From positions 1 to 64,000 of the forward strand of contig NZ_JAQOWX010000016.1 of the NCBI RefSeq assembly GCF_028462495.1: a DNA stretch of 64,000 nucleotides, given 5' to 3'. The notes beneath the pieces are model-generated. The model ran no database searches and had not been told where the DNA came from. It saw nothing but the letters and a program-made list of their open reading frames with translations. How positions within the stretch are numbered: the first letter of the stretch is position 1; each line of letters starts with the position of its first letter. Shown here one piece after another: positions 16,733 through 25,684 of the stretch. The DNA comes from Roseateles_E sp005503085. Its GTDB lineage: Bacteria; Pseudomonadota; Gammaproteobacteria; Burkholderiales; Burkholderiaceae_C. The translations under genes and the position numbers were made by a program.

Positions 16733-17338
16733 TCATGCCGCCGGCCGGGCGCGGCGCGGCGACGCAAGCGCGCTGATCGCACTGCTGACGGCGCCAATGA
16801 CGGCACCACTGACCGCCCCGCTCAGATGCGCGACCGGCGCGATCAGGATGTCCCAGCCGGGCAGCGCGCGCAGTGCCGGCCCGAGCGGCTGCTCCAGGCT
16901 CAGCTTGACGATCAGGCCCAGCGCGATGGCCAGCGCGATCAGGCGCTCGCGCCCGGGCCGGCGCAGCAACTCCAGCACCGCGACCGCGACGCCGGCATGC
17001 AGCACGCCCGACAGGCCGCCGTAGTGCAGCAGATCGGGCCGCAGCAGCAGGCCGGCCTGGGTCAGCGGCCAGGCCAGGGCCCAGGCCAGCGCGGCCCGCG
17101 CCGGCAGCCGCGCCGCCCAGCCCAGCAGGGCCAGCACCGCGCAGCCGGCCAGATTGGCCAGCAGATGCTGAGCGCTCCAGTGCACAAAGGCGGCGCTCCA
17201 GAAGCGCCAGGGCTCGGCCCAGGCCCGCGCCGGCTGCCAGTCGAGCCCGGCCGTCGGGAAGCTTTGGGCCAGCAGGGCCCCGAGCGCGAGCAGGGCGGCC
17301 AGCGCCGCCCAGGGGCTCAGCCGAACACCGCTTGCCAC
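16733..17338 (-). CDS. rrtA: Rhombosortase
   Basis: Rhomboid-like intramembrane serine protease of 201 residues with about six helices. The active-site serine is Ser110 in GLSG (108-111) and the catalytic histidine is His171 in AHLSG; the HWSAQHLLANLAG helix matches the family. Rhombosortases cut GlyGly-CTERM surface proteins. The GTG start at 17338 overlaps the end of glnE by 22 bases, implying coupled translation. No GlyGly-CTERM substrate is seen in this window; the tails found here are of the PEP-CTERM type. Confidence 0.8.
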   Translation of the reverse strand: MASGVRLSPWAALAALLALGALLAQSFPTAGLDWQPARAWAEPWRFWSAAFVHWSAQHLLANLAGCAVLALLGWAARLPARAALAWALAWPLTQAGLLLRPDLLHYGGLSGVLHAGVAVAVLELLRRPGRERLIALAIALGLIVKLSLEQPLGPALRALPGWDILIAPVAHLSGAVSGAVIGAVSSAISALASPRRARPAA

Positions 17339-20058
17339 AGGGCCAGCACGGCGTCGCGCTGCTTGTCCAGGCCCAGCTCGGCCAGGCTGGCGGCGTCGAC
17401 GGCGGTAGGCTGCTCATCAAGCCGGGCCCGGTGCTGGATGCGGCGCAACTCGCGGTAGGCATCGCCGGCCGCCTGGCCGATGCCCTGCGGCAGCAGGCCC
17501 ACGCCTTCAGCGCGCTGCAGCAGCGCGATCGTGCCGGCGTTGTCCAGCAGCGTCGGGTGCTGGCCGGAGAACATCAGCACCAGGTACTGCAGCGCGAATT
17601 CGGCGTCCATCATGCCGCCGGGGCTGTGCTTGACATCGAACTGGCCGGCCCGCACCGGCTTGGCCTGGCGCACCTTCTCGCGCATCGCCAGCACCTCCTG
17701 GCGCAGCGCGGCGGGGTCGCGCGGCGCGGTCAGCACCGCGCGGCGCACGCCCTCGAAGCGCTGGCCCAGCGCCTCGTTGCCGGCGCAGAAGCGCGCCCGC
17801 GTGATGGCCTGGTGCTCCCAGGTCCAGGCGGTGTTGCTGCCGCGGCCGGTCTGGTAGTTCTCGAAGGACTGGATGCTGGTCACCAGCAGGCCCGAGTTGC
17901 CATTCGGGCGCAGCGCGGTGTCGATATCGAACAGCTCACCGGCGGCGGTGCGCAGGGTTAGCCAGGTGATCAGCTTGCGCACGAAGGCGCCGTAGATCTC
18001 TCCGGCATTCTCGTCCGCGTCGTCGAACAGGAAGACCACGTCAAGATCGCCGCCATAGCCCAGCTCCTTGCCGCCCAGCTTGCCGTAGGCGATCACCGCG
18101 AAGCCGGGGGCCGGACGATGCGCCTGCTTGAGCCGGGCCCAGGCCCATTCGATCACGCATTGCAAGGTGGCATCGGCCAGGGCCGAGAGCTCGTCGGCCA
18201 CCTGCTCCACGGTGATTTTGGCCTCGACATCGCGCACCAGGGTGCGGAACACCTCGGCATGGTGGGCGCGCCGCAAGGTGTCCAGCAGTGCCTCCTCGTC
18301 GGCCTCGCCGGAGCGGGCCCAGGCGGCATGGCGGTCCTGCAGATCGCCGATGAACTCGCTGCCGCTGAATCGTTCGCCCAGCAGGCGGTTGTCGGCCAGC
18401 TCATCGATCACGCCCGGATGCAGCATCAGATAGCGCATCGGCCAGCGCGCCAGGCCCAGCAGCCGCAGCAGCCGGGTCTGCACCGAGGGCCGCTCGACCA
18501 AGAGGGCCAGATAGCTCTCGCGCCGCAGCAGCGGCTCGATCCAGTCGACAAAGCGCAGCGCCGCGTCGAGGCTGCATTCGCCGTCGCGCACGCCCAGCGC
18601 CGCCCGGCCCACCAGCTTGGCCAGGCGCAGCCGCGATTCCTCGCGCAGCGCCTGCACACGCGGCTGCTGGGCCCAGCGGCGCACCGAGCTGGCCAGCGCG
18701 GGCGGCAGTTTCTCCAGAAACTCCTCGGCATCGACCGGCAGCGCCGGCCCGCCACAGCCGCCGCTCTTGCAGCCGCCGGGCTTGGGCGCCTGGCCGTCGT
18801 GCAAGAGCGCATCGAACTCGGTGGCCACCAGCTCGCGCACCTCGCAGAGCTTGTCGAAGAGCTCGCAAGTGTCGCTGCGGCAGATCAGGCCAAGGCTGCG
18901 GGCGATCCAGCCCAGGTCTTCGTCGGCACCGGGCAGGCAGTGGGTCTGCTGATCGTCGAGAAACTGGATGCGGTGCTCGACCCGGCGCAGAAAGACATAG
19001 GCCTCGATCAGCTTGTCGGCGGTGGCCGGCTTCATCAGCCCTCGCGCCGCCACTCGCGACAGCGCCTTGACGGTGGAGCGGGTGCGGATCTCGGGGAACT
19101 GGCCGCCGCGCACCACCTGCAGCAGCTGCACGATGAACTCGATCTCCCGGATGCCGCCGCGCGACAGCTTCACATCATTGGCCCGCTCGGGCCGGCCGGC
19201 CGCGCGCGTTTGCGCCTCGTCGCGGATCTTGCGGTGCAGGGTGCGCAGGCCTGCGAACACGCCGTAGTCCAGATAGCGGCGGTAGACAAAAGGTGTCACC
19301 AGCGCGCGCAGCGCCAGCGCCCGGCCATTGCTGCGGCTGGCCAGCGGCGCGACCACCCGGCTCTTCAGCCAGGCAAAGCGCTCCCATTCGCGGCCCTGCA
19401 CCAGGAAGTATTCCTCCAGCATCGCCAGGCTGACCACCGGCGGTCCGGAATTGCCATTGGGCCGCAGCGCCAGGTCGACACGGAAGACCTGGCCGTCGTC
19501 GCCGACCTCGCCGATCAGCGTGTACAGGCGCTTGGCGACCAGGCTGAAGTACTCATGGGCGCTGATGGACAGGGCGCCGTCGGTGGCGCCCTCGTCCTCG
19601 TAGACATAGATCAGGTCGATATCGGACGAGACATTGAGCTCGCGCGCGCCCAGCTTGCCCATGCCGATGACCCAGAACTCGATCACCTGGCCCTCGGCAT
19701 TGCGCGGCGCGCCGTGGATCGCGTCCTGGGCGCTGCGCGCCTCGGCCAGCGCCAGGTCCAGCGTGGTCTCGGCCAGCAGCGTCATCGCCAGCGTGATGTC
19801 CTCCATCGCCGCGCCGGTCTCGATGTCCAGCACCGCCAGGCGCTCCAGAACCAGATGGCGGGCCACCCGCAAGGCGCTGGGCAGCGCCCGGCCGCCGGCC
19901 TGCAAGGTGGCCACCAGGGCCTCGATCACCGCGCGGTCCGGCAGGCCCGGCGGCAGCAGCGCCAGCTCGGCCTCGTAGCGGCGCCGGATGCGCTGCACAA
20001 AGCGGCTGTGCGCGGCGCTGACTGTTTCAGACTGCAAAGAATGCCCGGCCGTCGTCAT
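17317..20058 (-). CDS. glnE: Bifunctional glutamine synthetase adenylyltransferase/adenylyl-removing enzyme
   Basis: Controls glutamine synthetase by adding or removing AMP in response to PII and glutamine. At 913 residues it is the full two-domain form. The N-terminal adenylyl-removing nucleotidyltransferase domain has GMGKLGARELNVSSDIDLIY, and the C-terminal adenylyltransferase domain has GYGKLGGKELGYGGDLDVVF, each with the DxD metal site. A Cys/Gly-rich insert (KPGGCKSGGCGG) in the linker is an oddity. Divergent from yhdP across a 138-base intergenic region that must hold both promoters. Confidence 0.95.
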   Translation of the reverse strand: MTTAGHSLQSETVSAAHSRFVQRIRRRYEAELALLPPGLPDRAVIEALVATLQAGGRALPSALRVARHLVLERLAVLDIETGAAMEDITLAMTLLAETTLDLALAEARSAQDAIHGAPRNAEGQVIEFWVIGMGKLGARELNVSSDIDLIYVYEDEGATDGALSISAHEYFSLVAKRLYTLIGEVGDDGQVFRVDLALRPNGNSGPPVVSLAMLEEYFLVQGREWERFAWLKSRVVAPLASRSNGRALALRALVTPFVYRRYLDYGVFAGLRTLHRKIRDEAQTRAAGRPERANDVKLSRGGIREIEFIVQLLQVVRGGQFPEIRTRSTVKALSRVAARGLMKPATADKLIEAYVFLRRVEHRIQFLDDQQTHCLPGADEDLGWIARSLGLICRSDTCELFDKLCEVRELVATEFDALLHDGQAPKPGGCKSGGCGGPALPVDAEEFLEKLPPALASSVRRWAQQPRVQALREESRLRLAKLVGRAALGVRDGECSLDAALRFVDWIEPLLRRESYLALLVERPSVQTRLLRLLGLARWPMRYLMLHPGVIDELADNRLLGERFSGSEFIGDLQDRHAAWARSGEADEEALLDTLRRAHHAEVFRTLVRDVEAKITVEQVADELSALADATLQCVIEWAWARLKQAHRPAPGFAVIAYGKLGGKELGYGGDLDVVFLFDDADENAGEIYGAFVRKLITWLTLRTAAGELFDIDTALRPNGNSGLLVTSIQSFENYQTGRGSNTAWTWEHQAITRARFCAGNEALGQRFEGVRRAVLTAPRDPAALRQEVLAMREKVRQAKPVRAGQFDVKHSPGGMMDAEFALQYLVLMFSGQHPTLLDNAGTIALLQRAEGVGLLPQGIGQAAGDAYRELRRIQHRARLDEQPTAVDAASLAELGLDKQRDAVLALWQAVFG

Positions 20059-20196
20059 GGCAGCTGGCTCGCTGTGCTAGATTCGGCGCCAACCTGGGAG
20101 CGCCGGGCTGCGTCGCTGGCATGGGCATGCAGCACCCAAGGAGATGCAAGCACGGTCATATTGTTTTCCGCTCCATCGCGAGCTACTCCCTCGTAC

Positions 20197-23100
20197 ATGT
20201 CGTTCATCGCAAGCTTTTCAGCCGCCGCAAGACGTGTTGCACAGCGACCCACCCGCTGGCTGCTGCGGGGGACCCGCTGGGCTCTCGGTCTGGTCTTGCT
20301 CGCCTGGGGCTTGCTCCTGTCGGCCTGGCTGGTCTTGCACTGGGCAATTCTGCCCCACATCAATGATTGGCGCCCCGACCTGGAGCGCATGGCCTCGCAA
20401 AGCCTGGGGCTGACGCTGCGCATCGGCCAGATCGAGGTGCGCTCGGGCGGCTGGATCCCGGCGCTGGAGCTGCGCGATGTGCGTTTGCTGGACCCGGCCG
20501 GCCGCGAGGCGCTGCGCCTGCCCAGGGTCTCGGCGGCCCTGTCGGCGCGCTCGCTGCTGGCCTTGGAACTGCGCTTTTCGCAGCTGCTGATCGACGGCCC
20601 CGAGCTGGAGGTGCGCCGCGATGCCCGGGGCCGGCTGTTCGTGGCCGGCCTGAGCCTGGACGAGGGCGCCACGGCGGCCGGCACCGGCGACGACATGGCC
20701 GACTGGTTCTTCTCCCAGCCCGAGTTCGTGATCCGCCAGGGCCGGCTGCGCTGGGTCGACGAGGGCCGCGCCGCGCCGCCGCTGGAGCTCAGCGCGGTCG
20801 ACCTGGTGCTGCGCAACGGCCTGCGCCGCCACGATCTGCGCCTGGATGCCACACCGCCGGCGGCCTGGGGCCAGCGCTTCAGCCTGCGCGGTCGCTTCAC
20901 CCAGTCGCTGCTGAAGCGGCCCGCCGAGCTGCAGCACTGGAGCGGCCAGCTCTATGCCGACCTGCCGCATGCCGATCTGCGCCAGCTCAAGCGCCATCTG
21001 GACCTGCCTTTCGAGCTGGAGGAGGGCGACGGCGCGCTGCGCGCCTGGGCCGAGTTCAAGGACGGCCAGCCGAACAGCGTCAGTGCCGATGTGGGCTTGC
21101 GCGCCGTGCGCCTGCGCCTGGGGGCCGAGATGGAGCCGCTGGACCTGACCCGCATCCAGGGCCGGCTCGCGGTGCAGCGGCGCGCCGACGGCTATTCGCT
21201 GAGCGCCACCCAGCTGGGTTTCGAGGGCGCAGACGGCCTGGCCTGGCCGCGCTCGGACTGGTCGCTCTCGCTCAAGCGGGCCGCCGCCAAGCCCGGCCAG
21301 CCGCTGCCGCCGATCAGCGGCGGCGAGCTGCAGGCCCAGCGCCTGGATCTGGCCCTGATGAGCCAGATCGCGACCCGTCTGCCGCTGGGCCAGGCCCAGC
21401 GCGACTGGCTGGACGAGCTGGCGCCGCAGGGCGTGATCAGCGCGCTGACGGCGCGCTGGGACGGACCGCTGGATGCGCCCGCGAGCTACCGCGTCAAGGC
21501 CAGGGTCGACGGTCTGCAGCTGGCGGCCCAGTCGGCCGAGCAGGGCGTGGGCCGGCCGGGTGTGGCCGGCGCCAGCCTGCAGCTCGAAGCGCATGAGGGC
21601 GGCGGCCAGGCCCGGCTGAGCCTGCAGGACGGGCTGCTGGACCTGCCCGGCGTGTTCGAGGAACCGTTGCTGCCCTTGCAGCGCTTCAACGCGATGCTGA
21701 ACTGGCGCATCCAGCCCCGTGCCGGCAAGCCGCCGGCGCTGGAACTGCGGCTCAGCGAGGCCAAGCTGGCCAATGACGATCTGCGCGGCGAGCTGGAGCT
21801 GCTGTGGCGCACCGGCGAGGGCGGCCCGGCGGGGCAGTCGGTCAACGGTCGCGGCGGCCGCTTCCCCGGCCAGCTGGAACTCAACGGCCGGCTCGACCAG
21901 GCCAAGGCGGCGCGGGTGGCGCGCTATCTGCCGCTGGGTGTCGGCGGCGAGGCGCGCGACTATGTGCGGCGCGCGGTGCGCGGCGGCGAGGGCCGCCAGG
22001 TGCAGTTCCGGGTGCGCGGCGATCTGTGGGACTTCCCTTTCGACAGCAGCCCGGCCGGCCAGTTCCGCATCGCGGTCCAGGCCCATGATGTCGATCTGGC
22101 CTATGTGCCCGATTCCAGCTGGCCGGCGATGGAGCAGGTCAACGGCGAGCTGGTGTTCGAGCGCGGCAGCATGCGCATCCGCAATGCCCGCGCCAAGGTG
22201 CTGGGCTATGAGCTCAGCGCGGTCAACGGCGGTATCAAGGACCTGGTGCAGCACCCGGTGCTGGCGCTGGAGGGCAGCGGGCGCGGGCCCATGGCCGAGC
22301 TGCTGCGCTTCATCAAGCTCTCGCCGGTGGGCGAGTGGATAGGCAAGGGCCTGCAGGACGCCACGGCCAGTGGTGCCGCCACGCTGAAGCTGGCGCTGCA
22401 GATCCCGCTCGACGATGTCGAGCGCAGCACGGTCAAGGGCAGCGTGACACTGGGCGGCAACGATGTGCGGCTGGGGCCGCAGCTGCCATTGCTGGCCGGG
22501 GCCCGGGCGCGCATCGAGTTCGACCGCCGCAGCGTCACGGTGCAGGGCGGCGCGGCCCGGGTGCTGGGCGGCGACGCCACTTTCGAGGGCGGCAGCCAGC
22601 GCGACGGCAGCCTGCGCTTTGCCGGCCAGGGTCTGGTCACGGCCGAAGGCCTGCGGCGCGCCGGCGAGCTGGGCCTGGCGGCGCGGCTGGCCCAGCAGAT
22701 GGGCGGGCAGACCGCCTACCGCCTGCAGCTGGGCATCAAGGAGGGTCAGACCGAGTTCACGCTGACGAGCAGCCTGCAAGGCCTGTCGCTGGACCTGCCG
22801 GCGCCGCTGCGCAAGGAGGCGGACGCGGCGCTGCCGCTGCGCCTGCAGAGCACGCTGCTGGCCGGCAAGCGTGACGAGCTGCGGCTGGAGCTGGGCAGCC
22901 TGGTGCTGGCCCAGTACCAGCGCGACATCAGCGTCGATCCGCCCCGGGTGCTGGCCGGCGCGCTGGCGCTGCAGGACAAGCTGCCGGCGCTGCCGGCTCA
23001 GGGCGTGAGCCTGCAGGCGACGCTGGACCGGGTCGATCTCGACGCCTGGCAGGCGCGCGTGCAAAGCCTGCTGGGCGGTACGGCCGCCGCGTCGTCCGCC

Positions 23101-24237
23101 CTGGGCGGGACTGCAGAAATGGGCGGCTATGTGCCGACCCAGATCGCGCTGCGCGCCCGCGAGCTGCAGCTGGGCGGGCGCACGCTGACCCGGCTGGTGG
23201 CCGGCATCACCCATGCGCCCGAGCAGCACAGCTGGCGCATCAATCTGGACGCCGAGCAACTCAACGGCTATCTGGAGCTGCGCAGCGCCCACGACAAGCA
23301 GCCCGGTCGCGTCTACGCGCGGCTGGCGCGGTTGTCGCTGCCCAAGAGCGAGGCCGACGAGGTCAGCACCCTGCTGGAAAAACCCAGCGACAGCGTGCCG
23401 ACCCTGGACATCGTGATCGAGGACTTCGAGCTGCGTGGCAAGCGCCTGGGCCGGGTCGAGGTCGAGGCCTCGCTGCACGGGGCGCAGCGCGAATGGCGGC
23501 TGAACAAGCTGCAGCTCAAGCACCCCGACGCGCTGCTCAATGCCAGCGGCCGCTGGCTGGCCGACGGCACGGGGCGGCGGCGCACGCTGCTGGACTGGAA
23601 GCTCGATGTGGCCGACGCCGGCAATCTGCTGGAGCGCCTCGGCCAGGGTCGGGTCTTGCGCGGCGGCAAGGGCGAGCTGACCGGTCAGCTCGCCTGGCTG
23701 GGCTCGCCGCTGAGCCCGGACTATCCCAGCATGGGGGGGCAGCTGAAGGTGGCGCTGGATGCCGGCCAGTTCCTGCAGGCCGAGCCGGGCGTGGGCCGGT
23801 TGCTGGGCATCCTGAGTCTGCAGTCGCTGCCGCGCCGGCTGACCCTGGACTTCCGCGATGTGTTCAGCGAGGGCTTTGCCTTCGACGGCTTCGGCGGCGA
23901 CATCAAGATCGAGCGCGGCGTGGCCAGCAGCGAGAACCTGCGCATGAGCGGGGTGCAGGCGGTGGTCGTGATGGAGGGCCATGCCGACCTGGCGCGCGAG
24001 ACCCAGGACCTGCGCGTCGTGGTCGTGCCCGAGATCAATGCCGGTGGCGCCTCGCTGGCCTATGCGGCCATCAATCCGGCCGTCGGCCTGGGCACCTTCC
24101 TGGCCCAGCTGGTGCTGCGCAAGCCGATGATGGCGGCCAACACCCGCGAGTTCCATGTCACCGGCAGCTGGGATGATCCCAAGGTCGAGAAAGTGGACCG
24201 CAAGGCCGGCGCCGAGGCGGCGGCGTCGGCGCCCTGA
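20197..24237 (+). CDS. yhdP: YhdP-family AsmA-like protein
   Basis: A large 1346-residue protein anchored by one N-terminal helix (WALGLVLLAWGLLLSAWLVL) with a long beta-strand-rich periplasmic region, as in YhdP/TamB/AsmA bridge proteins that move phospholipids from the inner to the outer membrane. The C-terminal ~200 residues (DFRDVFSEGFAFDGFGGDIKI, then LAYAAINPAVGLGTFLAQ) are the conserved AsmA-like end. The ATG at 20197 is chosen; the frame is open far upstream only because it runs antisense to glnE. The neighbouring nitrilase gene follows after 14 bases, a common arrangement in Burkholderiales. Confidence 0.9.
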   Translation: MSFIASFSAAARRVAQRPTRWLLRGTRWALGLVLLAWGLLLSAWLVLHWAILPHINDWRPDLERMASQSLGLTLRIGQIEVRSGGWIPALELRDVRLLDPAGREALRLPRVSAALSARSLLALELRFSQLLIDGPELEVRRDARGRLFVAGLSLDEGATAAGTGDDMADWFFSQPEFVIRQGRLRWVDEGRAAPPLELSAVDLVLRNGLRRHDLRLDATPPAAWGQRFSLRGRFTQSLLKRPAELQHWSGQLYADLPHADLRQLKRHLDLPFELEEGDGALRAWAEFKDGQPNSVSADVGLRAVRLRLGAEMEPLDLTRIQGRLAVQRRADGYSLSATQLGFEGADGLAWPRSDWSLSLKRAAAKPGQPLPPISGGELQAQRLDLALMSQIATRLPLGQAQRDWLDELAPQGVISALTARWDGPLDAPASYRVKARVDGLQLAAQSAEQGVGRPGVAGASLQLEAHEGGGQARLSLQDGLLDLPGVFEEPLLPLQRFNAMLNWRIQPRAGKPPALELRLSEAKLANDDLRGELELLWRTGEGGPAGQSVNGRGGRFPGQLELNGRLDQAKAARVARYLPLGVGGEARDYVRRAVRGGEGRQVQFRVRGDLWDFPFDSSPAGQFRIAVQAHDVDLAYVPDSSWPAMEQVNGELVFERGSMRIRNARAKVLGYELSAVNGGIKDLVQHPVLALEGSGRGPMAELLRFIKLSPVGEWIGKGLQDATASGAATLKLALQIPLDDVERSTVKGSVTLGGNDVRLGPQLPLLAGARARIEFDRRSVTVQGGAARVLGGDATFEGGSQRDGSLRFAGQGLVTAEGLRRAGELGLAARLAQQMGGQTAYRLQLGIKEGQTEFTLTSSLQGLSLDLPAPLRKEADAALPLRLQSTLLAGKRDELRLELGSLVLAQYQRDISVDPPRVLAGALALQDKLPALPAQGVSLQATLDRVDLDAWQARVQSLLGGTAAASSALGGTAEMGGYVPTQIALRARELQLGGRTLTRLVAGITHAPEQHSWRINLDAEQLNGYLELRSAHDKQPGRVYARLARLSLPKSEADEVSTLLEKPSDSVPTLDIVIEDFELRGKRLGRVEVEASLHGAQREWRLNKLQLKHPDALLNASGRWLADGTGRRRTLLDWKLDVADAGNLLERLGQGRVLRGGKGELTGQLAWLGSPLSPDYPSMGGQLKVALDAGQFLQAEPGVGRLLGILSLQSLPRRLTLDFRDVFSEGFAFDGFGGDIKIERGVASSENLRMSGVQAVVVMEGHADLARETQDLRVVVVPEINAGGASLAYAAINPAVGLGTFLAQLVLRKPMMAANTREFHVTGSWDDPKVEKVDRKAGAEAAASAP

Positions 24238-24251
24238 ACGGAGATTTGACG

Positions 24252-25049
24252 ATGATGAAGATTGCAGCGATCCAGATGGTGTCCGGGCCCGATGTGGCCC
24301 TGAACCTGGCGCGGGCGCGCCACTGGCTGGCCGAGGCGGCCGCGCAGGGCGCGCGGCTGGCGGCGCTGCCTGAGTATTTCTGCCTGATCGGGCTGAAGGA
24401 CGAGGACAAGCTGGCGATTGCCGAGGCCCCGGGCGCCGGGCCCATCCAGCAGGCGCTGGCCGACGCGGCGCGCGAGCTGGGCCTGTGGATCATCGGCGGC
24501 ACGCTGCCGCTGCGCACGGCCGATCCGGCGCGGGTGCGCAACAGCTGCATCGTCTGGGCGCCCGATGGCACGCAGGCCGCGCGCTACGACAAGATGCATC
24601 TGTTTTGCTACGACAACGGCCGCGAGCGCTATGACGAGGGCCGGGTGCTGCAGGCCGGCGAGGCGCCGGTGGCGGCCCAGGTCGAGGGCCTGCGCGTCGG
24701 GCTGTCGGTCTGCTACGACCTGCGCTTTCCCGAGCTCTACCGCGGCCTCGGGCCGCTGGACCTGATCAGCGTGCCCGCCGCCTTCACCCACACCACCGGC
24801 CAGGCCCATTGGGAGCTGCTGCTGCGCGCGCGAGCGGTCGAAAACCTCGCTTATCTCATCGCACCGGCCCAGGGCGGCACGCATCAGAATGGACGCCGGA
24901 CCTGGGGCCACACGATGATCGTCGACCCCTGGGGCGAGGTGCTGGCATGCCTGCCCGAGGGCGAGGGCGTGGTGCTGGCAGAGATCGACACGGCACGGCT
25001 GGCCCGGCTGCGGCAGCAGCTGCCGGCCCTGCAACACAGGCGTTTGTGA
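24252..25049 (+). CDS. Carbon-nitrogen hydrolase (nitrilase superfamily, Nit1-like)
   Basis: Cytosolic amidase with the full Glu-Lys-Cys triad: Glu41 (ALPEYF), Lys114 (RYDKMHLF) and Cys154 (SVCYDLRFPELYR). Relatives of this subgroup hydrolyse deaminated glutathione, a repair activity, which is the likely role (inference from the LRFPELYR motif). GGAG at 24240-24243 sets the start at the ATG at 24252 rather than the in-frame TTG at 24246. Its stop overlaps the next start (TGATG). Confidence 0.88.
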   Translation: MMKIAAIQMVSGPDVALNLARARHWLAEAAAQGARLAALPEYFCLIGLKDEDKLAIAEAPGAGPIQQALADAARELGLWIIGGTLPLRTADPARVRNSCIVWAPDGTQAARYDKMHLFCYDNGRERYDEGRVLQAGEAPVAAQVEGLRVGLSVCYDLRFPELYRGLGPLDLISVPAAFTHTTGQAHWELLLRARAVENLAYLIAPAQGGTHQNGRRTWGHTMIVDPWGEVLACLPEGEGVVLAEIDTARLARLRQQLPALQHRRL

Positions 25050-25603
25050 TGGTGACGAGCAGGCGGAGTTTGTTGATCGCGACCGGATGTCTGGCCGGGC
25101 TGGCCGCCTGCGGCACGGCCTCGCAATCGCACAAGATGGCGCTGGCCCCGGCCGATGCGCTGCAGCTGCGCGGCTTCATGCCCGAGGGTCTGCGCGGCCA
25201 GGTGGCGCTGGCCGATGTCAGCGGCGGCGCCGAGACCGGCCGCTGGTGGGGCTCCAAGGTCAGCAGCCTGGCGCTGGAGCATGCGCTGGAGGAGTCGCTG
25301 CGGGCCGTCGGCCTGTGGGCGCCGAGCCCGCCGGCGGCGCGCTACCGGCTCAAGGCCCAGCTGCTGGCACTGTCGCAGCCGCTGGTGTCGCTGGACACCG
25401 AGGTCGCCAGCGCGGTGCATTTCAGCCTGGTCGAGCAGAGCGGCGGGGCCGTGGTCTACCAGCGCAGCGTGCGCACGGTGCACAAGGCCGAGTTCAGCGA
25501 GGCCCTGCTTTCGCATCCGGAGCGCCTGCGCCTGGCCAACGAGGGCGCGGTCCGCCAGGCCATCCAGCTGATGCTGCGCGATCTGGCCAATCTGCGGCCC
25601 TGA
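25049..25603 (+). CDS. Putative lipoprotein, unknown function
   Basis: A 184-residue protein with a lipobox signal peptide (RRSLLIATGCLAGLAAC, Cys21 becoming the lipidated residue). The mature part has alternating strands and a helical end (AVRQAIQLMLRDLANL), reminiscent of small outer-membrane lipoproteins of the ABC-transporter auxiliary or YajG kind, but I cannot assign it. Overlaps the nitrilase stop by one base, so it is co-translated; the yhdP-nit-lipoprotein operon suggests an envelope role. Confidence 0.65.
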   Translation: MVTSRRSLLIATGCLAGLAACGTASQSHKMALAPADALQLRGFMPEGLRGQVALADVSGGAETGRWWGSKVSSLALEHALEESLRAVGLWAPSPPAARYRLKAQLLALSQPLVSLDTEVASAVHFSLVEQSGGAVVYQRSVRTVHKAEFSEALLSHPERLRLANEGAVRQAIQLMLRDLANLRP

Positions 25604-25684
25604 CTCAGCCCGGGGTGGAGTGGCCGCTTGTCTCGTCGGGGCGGCGGGCCTGAGAATGAGTCACCCTCCGTCCGCAGGTCCCTC

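Noticed and set aside
18118..20196. Extension of the YhdP frame by nearly 700 residues upstream
   Set aside because: It runs antisense to glnE, whose motifs are clear, and the added sequence is low-complexity. The membrane-anchored protein starts at 20197.
20218..24156. A 1312-codon minus-strand frame opposite yhdP
   Set aside because: Gln/Ala/Arg-rich translation without any domain, a typical shadow of a GC-rich gene on the other strand.
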